A stretch of 64,000 nucleotides of DNA from Agromyces protaetiae (GCF_004135405.1 NZ_CP035491.1:682001-746000); one strand, 5' to 3'. Counted from the stretch's first letter, positions 9,327 to 18,645 are shown. Notes: generated by a model not told the origin, from the letters alone. Program-made: numbers and translations.

Positions 9327-10184
9327 TCACCGCGTCGCGGCGGTCGCCAGCAGCTCTTCCGACTTCTCCCAGAGCCCCGCCGCGAGGGCGGCGTCGGTCG
9401 CGAGCGGGTTGAGGCGCGTGCCCGCCCGACGCTTCACGTAGAACTCGCCCGACTCCCAGTCGACGCCGGGCCGCCCCTCGGCGAGCCAGACGAGCTGGTC
9501 GGCGCCGTCGGCGGGCGTGCCCGCGCGGAAGAGTCGCATTGCGAGCTTGCTGCCGGTGAGGAACTTGAACAGCGGGCTCGTCGTCTCGGACCCGAACGCC
9601 GTGCCCGCGATGATGCCCGGGTAGAAGGCCGCCGACGACAGGCCCTGGGCACGGTAGCGACGGTCGAGCTCCTTCGTGAAGAGCACGTTCTCGAGCTTGA
9701 CGGCGTTGTACGCCTTGATGGGCTCGAGCCCGGCGCGGTCGAAGTCGAGGTCGTCGAGGTCGAGCGTCTTGACGTTGCCTCCGTGCAGGGTCGTGGTCTG
9801 AATGACGGATGCCTCGGACGCGACGAGCTTGTCCATCAGCAGGGTCGTGAGCAGGAAGCCCGCGAGGTGGTTGACCTGGAAGGTCTGCTCGAAGCCGTCG
9901 ACGGTCTTGGCAGGATCGCCGAAAGGTCGGCCGGCGTTGTTGGCGAGGACGTCGATGCGCGGGTAGGCGGCGTCGAGGTCGCGTGCGAGCCTGCGCACAT
10001 CGTCGAGCCGCGTGAAGTCGGCGAGGAAGTGGTCGGTGCCGATCTCGCGGGCGACGGCCGCGGTCTTCTCGGGCGAGCGCCCGACGACCACGACGTGGTG
10101 CCCGCGCTTCGCGAGCTCGCGTGCGGCGGCCGCGCCGATGCCGTCGCTCGCGCCGGTGATGACGATGACCTTCTGCGATCCCAT
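9327..10184 (-). CDS. SDR-family oxidoreductase, retinol dehydrogenase-like
   Basis: 285 residues. TGASDGIG at 10-17, NNAG near 88, active-site YNAVK near 163. The usual catalytic serine position reads QTTTLHG, so threonine may replace it. The long C-terminus is like RDH/WWOX-type SDRs that reduce lipophilic carbonyls. It is divergent from a TetR gene with a 45-bp symmetrical operator between them, so expression is probably repressed until a ligand is present. Confidence 0.87.
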   Translation of the reverse strand: MGSQKVIVITGASDGIGAAAARELAKRGHHVVVVGRSPEKTAAVAREIGTDHFLADFTRLDDVRRLARDLDAAYPRIDVLANNAGRPFGDPAKTVDGFEQTFQVNHLAGFLLTTLLMDKLVASEASVIQTTTLHGGNVKTLDLDDLDFDRAGLEPIKAYNAVKLENVLFTKELDRRYRAQGLSSAAFYPGIIAGTAFGSETTSPLFKFLTGSKLAMRLFRAGTPADGADQLVWLAEGRPGVDWESGEFYVKRRAGTRLNPLATDAALAAGLWEKSEELLATAATR

Positions 10185-10207
10185 GGCGTCTCCTCATGAC
10201 ATCCGGA

Positions 10208-10252
10208 ACTCTGGTTCGTAACTGACACTCAGTGTCACTTACAGACCAGAGT
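10208..10252. promoter_or_regulatory. 45-bp two-tier palindromic operator between SDR and TetR genes
   Basis: The core TGACACT-c-AGTGTCA (10223-10237) is flanked symmetrically by ACTCTGGT (10208-10215) and ACCAGAGT (10245-10252), both perfect and centred on 10230. Four of the seven positions between core and flank also match. It overlaps the -10 of the TetR gene, fitting autorepression. Confidence 0.85.
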
Positions 10253-10257
10253 ATCAT
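10252..10257 (+). promoter_or_regulatory. -10 hexamer TATCAT, leaderless start of TetR gene
   Basis: TATCAT, 6 nt, ATG 10264. Its first base is the last base of the palindrome. Confidence 0.6.
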
Positions 10258-10263
10258 CTGGGT

Positions 10264-10881
10264 ATGGTCGAACCAGCAGCCGTCGCACCGGTCGCCGCGG
10301 GCGGCGCTCGCGAACTCACGCGCCGCGCCGTACGTGCGCAGGTCTCGCAGCTCGCCGTCGCACTCGTCTTCGAGCAAGGATTCGACGCGACGACGGTCGA
10401 CGACATCTGCGCCGTCGCGGGCATTTCGCGCAGCACGTTCTTCCGCTACTTCCCGACGAAAGAGGCCGCGCTTTTCGGCGACATGGCCGACGCCGGCACC
10501 GAACTCCTCGCCGCACTGCAGGCGCGGCCCGAAGACGAAGCGCCGTGGGTCGCGCTCCGCCGCGCGTCCGACCCGCTCATCGATCGCTACCTCGGCGACC
10601 CCGCGCAGGCGCTGCGCTTCGCGAAGCTCATCACGGGCACGCCCACCCTGGCCGCGTGGCACCGCGAGAAGAACGCCCACGAGTACGAACTCCTCCGCCC
10701 CGAACTCGCCCGACGCCTCGGGATCGACGCGGCCGATGCATCCGACCCGCGCGTGAGCGCGCTCCTCGCGGCCGCGCTCGGCTGCGTCGACGCCGCCGTC
10801 GCAGCCTGGGTCGAAGTCGGCGAGGAGGCGCGCCTCGGCGACCTGCTCGACCGGGCGATGGGCGCCATCGCATCCGCGTGA
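10264..10881 (+). CDS. TetR-family transcriptional repressor
   Basis: 205 residues. The HTH runs from about 20 to 66, with FEQGFDATTVDDICAVAGISRSTFFRYF, the TetR signature. The C-terminal ligand domain is unclassified. The immediate divergent neighbour (SDR) and the shared palindrome make it the likely regulator of that enzyme and of itself. Confidence 0.9.
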   Translation: MVEPAAVAPVAAGGARELTRRAVRAQVSQLAVALVFEQGFDATTVDDICAVAGISRSTFFRYFPTKEAALFGDMADAGTELLAALQARPEDEAPWVALRRASDPLIDRYLGDPAQALRFAKLITGTPTLAAWHREKNAHEYELLRPELARRLGIDAADASDPRVSALLAAALGCVDAAVAAWVEVGEEARLGDLLDRAMGAIASA

Positions 10882-10906
10882 GCGCGGGCGCTGCGGCGCG
10901 GATGCC

Positions 10907-11311
10907 TCAGTCGGCCGACGCCGCGTCGGGGTCGGCCCAGAACGGCTCGAAGTGGTTGCCGTCGGGGTCGTCGAAGCCGCGCTGGTACATGAAGCCGTAG
11001 TCGTCGGCCGGGTCGAGCTTCGCCCCGGCGGCCTCCGCGCGGGCGACGAGCTCGTCGACGGCCTCGCGGCTCGGCAGGTCGAACGCGAGCGAGGTGAGCG
11101 CGACCTTCGCCGGATCGCCGAGCGTCTTGTCGCTCCGGATCATCCCCTTGAAGAACTCGCGCTCGGCGATCATGAGGTACTGGCCGTCGTCGATGACGAA
11201 GCCGGTGCCGTGTTCGCTTGTGAAACGCTCGTCGACGTTCCAGCCGATCGCCGTGAAGAACCGCGTCGAGCGTTCGACATCGGCCACCGGCACAGTCACG
11301 TAGATGCCCAC
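10907..11311 (-). CDS. VOC-superfamily (glyoxalase/bleomycin resistance-like) protein
   Basis: 134 residues from the GTG at 11311, preceded by GAGGA; VGIYVTVPVADVERSTRFF is the usual VOC start. A GTG at 11377 overlapping the previous stop (GTGA) would add 22 residues. GFDDPDGNHFEPFW near the C-terminus is the family's metal-ligand strand. The substrate is unknown. It follows the NTF2-like gene and is probably cotranscribed with it. Confidence 0.85.
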   Translation of the reverse strand: MGIYVTVPVADVERSTRFFTAIGWNVDERFTSEHGTGFVIDDGQYLMIAEREFFKGMIRSDKTLGDPAKVALTSLAFDLPSREAVDELVARAEAAGAKLDPADDYGFMYQRGFDDPDGNHFEPFWADPDAASAD

Positions 11312-11373
11312 GGGGTCAAGGTAGTCCTCGATCGGGCTCGGCGACAGGGGTTCTTGCCGGCGCCCGCACTCAT

Positions 11374-11868
11374 TCACACCTCGAGCGCCCGCGTCTCGGT
11401 CCAGTCGATGTGGAGCCGGCGCTCGGCGAAGCGCCAGGCGCCGTCGACGCGGGTGAAGGCGTCGCGGTAGCGGATCGCCATGACGATGAGCTGCCGGCCG
11501 CCGTCGGTGTCGCCTTCGAGCACGTGGTGCGCGAGGCAGTAGCTCTCGCCCGAGGCATCCGCGCCGGCCGCGCCGTCGAACGTGACGATCGACTGCCCGT
11601 TGAAGTGCGTCGTGATCGCGTACTGCTCGAGCACGCCGAAGCCCTCGACGTGCTCGGCCCGCGTCGTGAGCACTTGCACGGGCTCGTCGGACGCCGGTGT
11701 GAAGACGAAGGTGCGGGCGCCGTCGGCGTAGAGGTCGGCCTGCTGCTCGGGCTGCCGGGTGTCGGCGAAGTGGGCGTAGGCATCGACGAGCGCGCGGATC
11801 GCGAGGCGGTCGGCGACCTCGTCGGCGGCGGGGGTCGTGGGGGTCGTTGCTGTCGTTGCGGAGAACAT
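11374..11868 (-). CDS. NTF2-like / SnoaL-like protein
   Basis: 164 residues. LAIRALVDAYAHFADTRQPEQQADLYAD is the N-terminal helix pair of SnoaL/NTF2-like folds, and the C-terminus has the usual beta sheet with WRFAERRLHIDW. These proteins are small isomerases, hydratases or ligand-binding proteins. It is divergent from a TetR gene with a GAAACACTGTTTC palindrome next to its start, so it is a likely target of that regulator. Confidence 0.83.
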   Translation of the reverse strand: MFSATTATTPTTPAADEVADRLAIRALVDAYAHFADTRQPEQQADLYADGARTFVFTPASDEPVQVLTTRAEHVEGFGVLEQYAITTHFNGQSIVTFDGAAGADASGESYCLAHHVLEGDTDGGRQLIVMAIRYRDAFTRVDGAWRFAERRLHIDWTETRALEV

Positions 11869-11877
11869 GGATTTAGT

Positions 11878-11890
11878 GAAACACTGTTTC
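11878..11890. promoter_or_regulatory. 13-bp palindrome GAAACACTGTTTC
   Basis: Perfect 6-bp arms around one base, in the 61-bp gap between divergent NTF2-like and TetR genes. GTTTCATTAG further right (from about 11908) may be a half-site. Confidence 0.65.
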
Positions 11891-11917
11891 GGTAATAGTG
11901 CAACCTCGTTTCATTAG

Positions 11918-11923
11918 TAGGAT
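11918..11923 (+). promoter_or_regulatory. -10 hexamer TAGGAT, leaderless start of TetR gene
   Basis: TAGGAT, 6 nt, ATG 11930. Confidence 0.6.
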
Positions 11924-11929
11924 GTCTGC

Positions 11930-12580
11930 ATGAGCGGCGAATTCCAACGGGCGCGCTCCCGCGAGGCCAAGCAGCAGCGGGAGCAGGCCATCCTCGACGC
12001 GGCCGAACGCCTCGCCGCCCGCGAGGGCACACGCCTGACCACGCTCACGGGCATCGCCGACGAGATCGGCATGCACAAGTCGGCGCTCCTGCGGTACTTC
12101 GAGACCCGCGAGCAGATCTTCCTGCGGCTCACCGTCGCGGGGTGGCAGGAGTGGTCGGCGGTCGTCGTCGCGCAATTGGATGGCTCGGAGCATCCATCGC
12201 CCGAAGTCGTCGCGACGACGCTCGTGGCGACCCTCGTCGCCCGACCGCTCTTCTGCGACCTGCTCGCCGAGGCGCCGCTCAACCTCGAGCGGAACGTCTC
12301 GGTCGAGGGCTTCCGCGACTTCAAGCTGCCCGTGCTCGCCGAGGTCGAGCGGATCACGCAGGCGATCGGGCGGGCGACAGGCCTCGACCACGCCGACGCC
12401 GACACCGTGCTGTCGGCCGCCGTGACCCTCACCGCGGGCGTCTGGCAGATGGCGAACCCGACCGCCGAGGTCGCGGCGCTCTACCGCAGCGACCCGCGCC
12501 TCGCGCACGCCGTGATCGACGTCGAGTCCCACGTGACCCGCATGGTCGCGGCGATGATCCGAGGGCTCCCTCTCGGTTAA
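11930..12580 (+). CDS. TetR-family transcriptional repressor
   Basis: 216 residues. The HTH at about 18-64 contains GIADEIGMHKSALLRYFETREQIF. The C-terminal half with LVARPLFCDLLAEAP is of the type seen in many actinobacterial TetR proteins next to NTF2-like or oxidoreductase genes. It probably controls the divergent NTF2-like/VOC pair. nucS begins 9 nt downstream but has its own -10 hexamer inside the end of this gene. Confidence 0.9.
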   Translation: MSGEFQRARSREAKQQREQAILDAAERLAAREGTRLTTLTGIADEIGMHKSALLRYFETREQIFLRLTVAGWQEWSAVVVAQLDGSEHPSPEVVATTLVATLVARPLFCDLLAEAPLNLERNVSVEGFRDFKLPVLAEVERITQAIGRATGLDHADADTVLSAAVTLTAGVWQMANPTAEVAALYRSDPRLAHAVIDVESHVTRMVAAMIRGLPLG

Positions 12581-12583
12581 CCT
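12578..12583 (+). promoter_or_regulatory. -10 hexamer TAACCT, leaderless start of nucS
   Basis: TAACCT overlaps the TetR stop codon; 6 nt later is GTG 12590. Confidence 0.6.
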
Positions 12584-12589
12584 CGACTG

Positions 12590-13285
12590 GTGAGACTCGT
12601 CATCGCCCGCTGCTCCGTCGACTACGCCGGCCGGCTCTCGGCGCACCTGCCGCTCGCGACGCGGCTGCTCGTCGTGAAGGCCGACGGCAGCGTGCTCGTG
12701 CACTCCGACTCGCTGAGCTACAAGCCGCTCAACTGGATGAGCCCGCCGTGCACGCTCGCGACGGCCGACCCCGACGCCGAGCAGGCCGCGGCAGGCGTCG
12801 TCGAGGTGTGGACGGTCACGCACAAGAAGACCGAAGACCGGCTCGTCGTGTCGATCCACGAGGTGCTGCACGACTCGGCGCACGACCTCGGCGTCGATCC
12901 CGGCCTCCAGAAGGACGGCGTCGAGTCGCACCTCCAGGCGCTCCTCGCCGAGCAGATCGAACTCCTCGGCGACGGCTACCGGCTCGTGCGCCGCGAGTAC
13001 ATGACGGCGATCGGCCCGGTCGACATCCTGGCGACGGATGCCTCGGGGTCGTCGGTCGCGGTCGAGCTCAAGCGGCGCGGCGACATCGACGGCGTCGAGC
13101 AGCTCACCCGCTACCTCGAGCTCATGAACCGCGACCCGCTGCTCGCGCCCGTCACGGGCGTGTTCGCGGCCCAGGAGATCAAGCCGCAGGCCCGCACGCT
13201 CGCCGAAGACCGCGGCATCCGCTGCGTCGTGCTCGATTACGACGCGATGAAGGGCGTCGACAGCGGGCGGCCGACGCTCTTCTGA
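12590..13285 (+). CDS. nucS: mismatch-specific endonuclease NucS/EndoMS
   Basis: 231 residues, GTG start. The N-terminal DNA-binding domain starts [16 protein letters not shown], typical for actinobacterial NucS. The nuclease core has D145 (GPVDIL), E159 and K161 (VAVELKRR) and QLTRY just after. The enzyme cuts both strands at mismatches and replaces MutS/MutL repair in actinobacteria and archaea. The C-terminus ends in PTLF, a possible sliding-clamp contact. Confidence 0.95.
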   Translation: MRLVIARCSVDYAGRLSAHLPLATRLLVVKADGSVLVHSDSLSYKPLNWMSPPCTLATADPDAEQAAAGVVEVWTVTHKKTEDRLVVSIHEVLHDSAHDLGVDPGLQKDGVESHLQALLAEQIELLGDGYRLVRREYMTAIGPVDILATDASGSSVAVELKRRGDIDGVEQLTRYLELMNRDPLLAPVTGVFAAQEIKPQARTLAEDRGIRCVVLDYDAMKGVDSGRPTLF

Positions 13286-13325
13286 TCGGCGCGCGCCCGA
13301 GACATCCGGAACCGACAGACCGCGC

Positions 13326-14084
13326 TCAGCGCGCCGTCCATCCCCCGTCGATCGCGAGCGTCTGCCCCGTGATGAGCGACGCCGCGGGCGACGCGAGGAA
13401 CGCGACGGCGGGCGCGACCTCGTCGACCCGGCCGATGCGGTGCAGGGCCGCGATGCGTTCGACGGTGTCGGCGTGGAACTCGGCGTCGCCGAGGGCAGCG
13501 GCGGTGCCGTCGGTCTCGATGAAGGTCGGCGCGACGGCATTGACGCGGATGCCGTACTCGCCCCACTCGACCGCCTGGCAGCGCGTGAGATGGATGACGG
13601 CGGCCTTGGCTGTGCAGTACGCCGATTCGCCCGGTAGGGCGACGAGTCCGGCTTGCGAGGCGACGTTGACGATCGCACCACCGCCGTGCGCGCGGAAGTG
13701 CCGCGCGGCGTGTTGCGAGAGGAAGAACGTCGAGCGCGTGTTGAGCGCCCACACGGCGTCGAACTCGGCCTCGGTCAGGTCGATCGCGGCGCCCATGATG
13801 CCGCCGCCCGCGTTGTTGACGAGGATGTCGAGGCCGCCGAGCTCTTCGATGGCGGCGTCGATGCCGGCGCGACTGGCGTCGAGAACGGTGACGTCGGTCG
13901 CGACGGCGACGGCCCGGCGGCCGAGCGCACGGATCTCGTCGACGAGCCCGCCGTCGTGCGAGACATCCCGAAGCCCGACCGCGACATCCGCCCCCTGACG
14001 CGCGAGTTCGAGGGCGACCTCGCGGCCGATGCCGCGCGCGGCTCCCGTCACGAGCGCCGTCTTGCCGGTCAGGTCGTTCGCCAT
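13326..14084 (-). CDS. SDR-family oxidoreductase, FabG-like
   Basis: 252 residues with all classical features: TGAARGIG at 14-21, NNAGGG near 91, catalytic serine in [14 protein letters not shown], the C-terminal [20 protein letters not shown]. Typical of 3-oxoacyl reductases or sugar/alcohol dehydrogenases; the substrate is not evident. It is divergent from the HAD gene, with a 17-bp palindrome 16 bp upstream of its start. Confidence 0.88.
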   Translation of the reverse strand: MANDLTGKTALVTGAARGIGREVALELARQGADVAVGLRDVSHDGGLVDEIRALGRRAVAVATDVTVLDASRAGIDAAIEELGGLDILVNNAGGGIMGAAIDLTEAEFDAVWALNTRSTFFLSQHAARHFRAHGGGAIVNVASQAGLVALPGESAYCTAKAAVIHLTRCQAVEWGEYGIRVNAVAPTFIETDGTAAALGDAEFHADTVERIAALHRIGRVDEVAPAVAFLASPAASLITGQTLAIDGGWTAR

Positions 14085-14100
14085 GGTCGTCCTTCCGTAG

Positions 14101-14117
14101 CCTGAGCGACGCTCAGG
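14101..14117. promoter_or_regulatory. 17-bp palindrome CCTGAGCGACGCTCAGG
   Basis: Perfect 8-bp arms around one A, in the 56-bp gap between the divergent SDR and HAD genes. It is probably an operator for a regulator encoded elsewhere. Confidence 0.6.
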
Positions 14118-14128
14118 GAAACCCGTCC

Positions 14129-14134
14129 TAGGAT
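14129..14134 (+). promoter_or_regulatory. -10 hexamer TAGGAT, leaderless start of HAD gene
   Basis: TAGGAT, 6 nt, GTG 14141. Confidence 0.6.
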
Positions 14135-14140
14135 GTCCCG

Positions 14141-14830
14141 GTGACCACGACCCTGCAAACCCGACCTTCCGTGGCGCCCGATCGCACCTGGTCTGCGGTG
14201 CTCTTCGACCTCGACGGCACCATCGTCGACTCGCAGAGCGAGATCACGGCTTCGCTCGCGCACATGTTCTCCGAGATGGGCCTCGACGTGCCCGACGACG
14301 CGACGCTGCGTTCGTACGTCGGCCCGCCCCTGCTCGACTCGCTCCGCATGACGGCGGGCTTCACCGACGCCGAGGCGTGGGAGGCACTCAACGTCTACCG
14401 CGACCACTACGGCGAGCGCCTGCTGACCTCTCCCGTCTTCCCGGGCGTCGCGGGCGTGCTCGAGCGGCTGCACGCCGCGGGCGTTCCCGTCGCCCTCGCG
14501 ACCTCGAAGCCCGAGTCGATGGCGCGTGCCGTGCTCGAGCACGCGGGCCTCGCGAAGTACTTCACGGTCATCGCGGGCGCCGAGGAGAACGACGACCGCA
14601 GCACGAAGGCCGAGGTCGTCGCCGAGGCGCTCCACCGGCTGCAGGCGCAGGGCATCGACACCGCACAGGCCGTCATGGTCGGCGACCGCGGCTACGACAC
14701 GCTCGGCGCGCTCGCCAACGGCGTGCCGACGATCCTCGTCGAGTGGGGCTACGGCTCCCCCGCCGAGGCGGGCGACGCGTTCGCGGTCGTGCACTCGGCC
14801 GATCAGCTGCGAGCGCTGCTGCTCGGCTGA
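14141..14830 (+). CDS. HAD-superfamily phosphatase, Gph/PpaX-like
   Basis: 229 residues. Nucleophile motif [10 protein letters not shown] with D23/D25, ATSKPE (motif II), a lysine in STKAEVV and [12 protein letters not shown] (motif IV). The cap domain between residues about 35 and 95 places it with phosphoglycolate phosphatase/pyrophosphatase-like HAD enzymes. The substrate is not determined. Confidence 0.88.
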   Translation: MTTTLQTRPSVAPDRTWSAVLFDLDGTIVDSQSEITASLAHMFSEMGLDVPDDATLRSYVGPPLLDSLRMTAGFTDAEAWEALNVYRDHYGERLLTSPVFPGVAGVLERLHAAGVPVALATSKPESMARAVLEHAGLAKYFTVIAGAEENDDRSTKAEVVAEALHRLQAQGIDTAQAVMVGDRGYDTLGALANGVPTILVEWGYGSPAEAGDAFAVVHSADQLRALLLG

Positions 14831-14841
14831 GCCGACGCGAG

Positions 14842-14853
14842 GCCCCGCGGGGC
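14842..14853. terminator. GCCCCGCGGGGC palindrome between convergent genes
   Basis: Perfect 12-bp palindrome between the HAD stop (14830) and the lipoprotein stop (14855). It could work in both directions. The stem has no real loop, so it may form only as a partial hairpin. Confidence 0.4.
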
Positions 14854-14854
14854 G

Positions 14855-15328
14855 CTATCTCGTCTCGACGACCTTCACCGTGAAGGTCAGCGAGTCGCCC
14901 GACTCGGTGTTGTTCAGCGCGACCTCGGTCTCGCCGATCTTGAGCGGCGTGATGCCGGGGTCGAACTGCGCCGAGCCGTCGTCGCGCCCGGGCGTGAACT
15001 CGGCGACCGACGGGTCGGCGATGTCGGCCTCCCAGGCGGTGAAGGTCGTGTCGTCGCCCTGCAGCACGATGACGTTCGTGATAGGCACTTCGACCGTCGT
15101 GCCGTCGATCTCGTCGAGCTGCACCATGACGGGCGGCAGCACCTCGGGCGTCGAGGTCGACCCGGTCGCGCCGCCCTCGTCGGTCGCGCAAGCGGCGAGC
15201 GCGAACCCGGCCGCGAGCACGAGCGCGGATGTCGCGATCCTGCGTGCGAACCGGGTGCGACCGGATGCCCCGCGGCGCGACGCCTTCGCGACTCCGGCGA
15301 GCTTCGGCACTTCGGCGAACTCCGACAT
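14855..15328 (-). CDS. secreted lipoprotein of unknown function
   Basis: 157 residues from ATG 15328, preceded by AAGGGGG. A basic N-terminus, hydrophobic stretch and lipobox LAAC near residue 46 mark it for lipid attachment. The mature part is a small beta-rich domain (FTAWEADIADPSVAEFTP, LTFTVKVVETR) that resembles bacterial Ig-like or chagasin-like folds. It is not recognised further. Extracytoplasmic, anchored to the outer face of the membrane. Confidence 0.8.
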   Translation of the reverse strand: MSEFAEVPKLAGVAKASRRGASGRTRFARRIATSALVLAAGFALAACATDEGGATGSTSTPEVLPPVMVQLDEIDGTTVEVPITNVIVLQGDDTTFTAWEADIADPSVAEFTPGRDDGSAQFDPGITPLKIGETEVALNNTESGDSLTFTVKVVETR

Positions 15329-15583
15329 CGACCGGCCCCCTTCGACTCGATCGGCGCCGCCCCCACGGCGCCGTGCGCGGCGTCGGCCCTGCTTCGGGAC
15401 ATCCGCCGATCTCAGCGTAGGCGCGGTGCGCGCTGCGCGCCAGAGGGGGCCCGAAAGCCCCGGCTGCCTCACTGAACCCCGCCGCCATTCGATGAATCGT
15501 GCGCATCAGAGGCATCCAGCGCAGTTTTCTTGCGTTTCACGCACGAAAGCGCTGAATCCTCAGGTATTTCACAGAAACCCCTT

Positions 15584-15597
15584 CCCCCGTATGGGGG
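15584..15597. promoter_or_regulatory. CCCCC-GTAT-GGGGG palindrome upstream of the M6 protease
   Basis: 5-bp G/C arms around GTAT, about 90 bp before the protease start. The 15329-15682 gap (354 nt) holds no gene; it must contain the promoters of the lipoprotein and the protease. This palindrome and an imperfect TTGCGTTTCACGCACGAAA repeat near 15532 are the only structure I see. Confidence 0.45.
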
Positions 15598-15682
15598 GCA
15601 CGATGCAGGATTCGGGAACGTCCGTCTACCGGCGGACGACTCGCGGGAGACGACCCCGTCTCCGGCTTCTGAGGGGAGATGC

Positions 15683-18616
15683 ATGTCTGCACCACACGTA
15701 CGTGCACGAAAGCGAGCAGCGGCGACCGTCCCGGTCGTCGCGCTCATTGCGGCGGGTCTCGTGACCGTCAACGTCGCACCGGCGAGCGCGGCCCCCGACC
15801 CGGTGGCTGCACCCGTCATCGGCGACGACGAGTACTACATGAACTACGTCGAACCGCGCGTCGAACAGGCGTTCGTCGACGACGTGGCCGCGGGCGACGA
15901 GGCCGCCGCCGCGAACCGCGGAGCCCAGCAGGTGACCGCGCTCGAGATCGCCGAAGGCGTCGAGCGCAAGTTCGCCCAGGGCAATCCGGTCGCGGCGAAA
16001 GAGCTCGCCCACCTCGAGTCGCAGTCGATCAAGACCGGCAAGAGCCCGAAGCAGCTCAAGCGCGACTGGCACCGAGGCCACAACGGCTGGGGCAAGGGCT
16101 GGGGCAAGCCCCACCACGGCAACCACTGGAAGCCCGACTACAAAGAGGCCGACGAGACCCAGGAGGCGAAGCTCCTGACGATCCTCGTCGAGTTCGACGA
16201 GAACGCGCAGGACGACTTCACGGGCCTCCAGGTGCCCACCGAGTTCGGTGCCACGACGTGCATGCCCGGCGGCGTGCAGAGCGGCCCACTCCACAACGGC
16301 CTGCCGAACCCCGCCGACCTTGCACGCGACGACAACAACTCGATGTGGGTGCCCGACTTCTCGTCGGACTACTACAACAAGCTGCTCTTCAGCGACAAGG
16401 GCGTCACCGAGCGCGTGCGCAAAGACCTCAAGGGTCCCGACGGCAAGCGCGGCATCGACATCTCGGGCTACACGATGAAGAACATGTACGAGGAGATGTC
16501 GCGCGGCGCCTACACGGTGCACGGCGAAGCGACCCCGTGGATCACGGTGCCGCACTCCGAGGCGTACTACGGCGCGACCGTCTGCCACGAGAACGAGGAC
16601 GGCGTCTTCGAGGCCGGCCCCATGCAGGACATGCAGGGCCACCCCGACAACCCGCGCGGCCCGGGCCAGCTCCCGATCGACGCGGTCGCGGCCCTCGCGG
16701 CGGCGCAGCCCGACTTCCCGTGGGCCGACTACGACATCGAGGACCAGGGCGACCGCGACGGCGACGGCGACCTCTACGAGCCCGACGGCGTCATCGACCA
16801 CGTCGTGCTCGTCCACGCGGGCGCCGACAAGTCGGGCGGCGGCGGCGACCAGGGCACGTACGCCATCTGGGCGCACTCCTCGGCCGTCCCCGGCGGCGCG
16901 CCGATCCCCGGCACCGACCTGTTCGTGTCGAACTACATCGTGCAGCCCGAGGACTCGGGCGTCGGCGTGTTCGCGCACGAGTACGGCCACGACCTCGGCC
17001 TGCCCGACCTGTACGACACGTCGAACGCGGGCAACGCCGACGTCGACTTCTGGGACCTCATGAACTCGGGTTCGCACTCGGGTCCGATCTTCCAGTCGAT
17101 GCCGACGCACATGGGCCTCTGGGACAAGTGGGTGCTCGGCTGGGCCGACCCGCTCGTCGTGAACCCCGGCGACCGGCGTCAGGATGTCACGGTCAGCCAG
17201 AACTCCCGGCCGCTCAAGGGCCAGGAGGACGGCGTCAAGATCAACCTGCCCGACAAGGACATCGTCCTCGCGACCCCGCACTCCGGGACGGGCATGTGGT
17301 ACAACGGCACCGAGCAGGACTGGGGAGACATCCGCCTCGCCCGCGACCTCGGCGACGTGCCCGCGAACGCCAAGTTCTGGATGTGGAACGACTACGTCAT
17401 CGAGCTCGACTGGGACTTCGGCTTCGTCGAGGTCTCGACCGACGGCGGCGCGACGTGGACCGACCAGCCGGTGTACAACGAGGACGGCTCGCTCGCGACG
17501 ACTCCCGAGACCTACTCCGACCCGAACGGCAACCTTCGCGGCTCGTTCGGCCGGGAGCACGGCCTGACGGGTTCGACCGAGGGCTGGGCCCACCAGTACA
17601 TCGACCTCTCGTCGTTCGGCGACGCCGAGGACGTCCAGGTGCGCCTGCGGTTCGCGTCCGACGCGGCCTTCCAGGAACGCGGATGGTTCGCCGACGACTT
17701 CGCACTCGTCGACGGCGCCGACCAGACGGTGTGGAGCGATGACGTCGAGTACGCCGAAGGCGAGACCGGCGGCTGGACCAACGACGTCTCGTCGTGGGCG
17801 GGCACGACCGGCCCCGGCTGGCGCGTCGACCCCGGCTACGCGATCCTCGCGCAGTACTACCTGGTCGAGTGGCGCAACTACGACGGGTTCGACGAGGGCC
17901 TGAAGTACGGCTACGACACGGTCTACCAAGACGAAGCGGGCGCGTGGAAGGTCGACAAGATCGCCTACAACGCTCCCGGCGCGCTGGTCTGGTACCGCGA
18001 CACGACGTACGGCAACGCCAACATGGTGCGCAACAACCTGACGGCCCTGCCGAGCGCGGGCGCCAAGGGCGGTCTGCTCATCGTCGACAGCCACTTCGAC
18101 CCGCTGCGCCGTACGGGCAAGGCGGCGGCTGCCGACACGTCGGCGCTGAAGAACCTCCCGTCGCGCGCCCAGTCGTCGAACGCGGCCTTCGGCCTCGAGA
18201 AGACGGCGGACTTCAAGGAGTGCTTCACGGTCGGCACGGTGTACGACAAGGAGTACTGCACGCAGTTCAAGGGTCAGAAGCCGGTGGCCAAGTTCACCGA
18301 CGACCAGGGCTGGGTACCGGGCTTCGAGTACCGTCCCGACCTGCTCCCGACGACGGGCAGCGACCTGTACTACCGCTACGTCGACGGGTCGGTCGTCGTG
18401 CCGTCGGTCGGCAACGCGCCGTACACGACGCGCATCGTCGACAAGGACGGCAGGCCGGTCCGCGACCTGTTCGGCACCGACATCGGCATCACCGTCCTCG
18501 GCACGGGCAACCCTGCTGACGCCGGCGTCGGCTACGGCACCTCCGTCGAGGTGAAGAAGACCGGCAAGAACAACACGTCTGCCGTCATCCGCATCACTCC
18601 GCCGAAGGCGGGCTGA
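15683..18616 (+). CDS. secreted M6-family metalloprotease (immune inhibitor A-like)
   Basis: 977 residues from ATG 15683 (GAGGGGAGA upstream). The signal peptide is about residues 1-36 (ends ASAAP). A propeptide-like region with a glycine/histidine-rich stretch follows. The zinc motif HEYGHDLGLPD has H432, E433 and H436. The downstream part has jelly-roll-like beta segments (FVEVSTDGGATWTD, VQVRLRFASDAAFQERGWFADDF) as in immune inhibitor A. It is an extracellular protein-degrading enzyme. A strong terminator hairpin follows, so it is monocistronic. Confidence 0.93.
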   Translation: MSAPHVRARKRAAATVPVVALIAAGLVTVNVAPASAAPDPVAAPVIGDDEYYMNYVEPRVEQAFVDDVAAGDEAAAANRGAQQVTALEIAEGVERKFAQGNPVAAKELAHLESQSIKTGKSPKQLKRDWHRGHNGWGKGWGKPHHGNHWKPDYKEADETQEAKLLTILVEFDENAQDDFTGLQVPTEFGATTCMPGGVQSGPLHNGLPNPADLARDDNNSMWVPDFSSDYYNKLLFSDKGVTERVRKDLKGPDGKRGIDISGYTMKNMYEEMSRGAYTVHGEATPWITVPHSEAYYGATVCHENEDGVFEAGPMQDMQGHPDNPRGPGQLPIDAVAALAAAQPDFPWADYDIEDQGDRDGDGDLYEPDGVIDHVVLVHAGADKSGGGGDQGTYAIWAHSSAVPGGAPIPGTDLFVSNYIVQPEDSGVGVFAHEYGHDLGLPDLYDTSNAGNADVDFWDLMNSGSHSGPIFQSMPTHMGLWDKWVLGWADPLVVNPGDRRQDVTVSQNSRPLKGQEDGVKINLPDKDIVLATPHSGTGMWYNGTEQDWGDIRLARDLGDVPANAKFWMWNDYVIELDWDFGFVEVSTDGGATWTDQPVYNEDGSLATTPETYSDPNGNLRGSFGREHGLTGSTEGWAHQYIDLSSFGDAEDVQVRLRFASDAAFQERGWFADDFALVDGADQTVWSDDVEYAEGETGGWTNDVSSWAGTTGPGWRVDPGYAILAQYYLVEWRNYDGFDEGLKYGYDTVYQDEAGAWKVDKIAYNAPGALVWYRDTTYGNANMVRNNLTALPSAGAKGGLLIVDSHFDPLRRTGKAAAADTSALKNLPSRAQSSNAAFGLEKTADFKECFTVGTVYDKEYCTQFKGQKPVAKFTDDQGWVPGFEYRPDLLPTTGSDLYYRYVDGSVVVPSVGNAPYTTRIVDKDGRPVRDLFGTDIGITVLGTGNPADAGVGYGTSVEVKKTGKNNTSAVIRITPPKAG

Positions 18617-18645
18617 TCGGAGGCATCCGGCTCACGTGAATCGGC

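Noticed and set aside
15626-18094. 822-codon minus-strand frame opposite the M6 protease
   Set aside because: Low-complexity Val/Arg/Asp translation typical of an antisense shadow; the plus strand encodes a clear metalloprotease.
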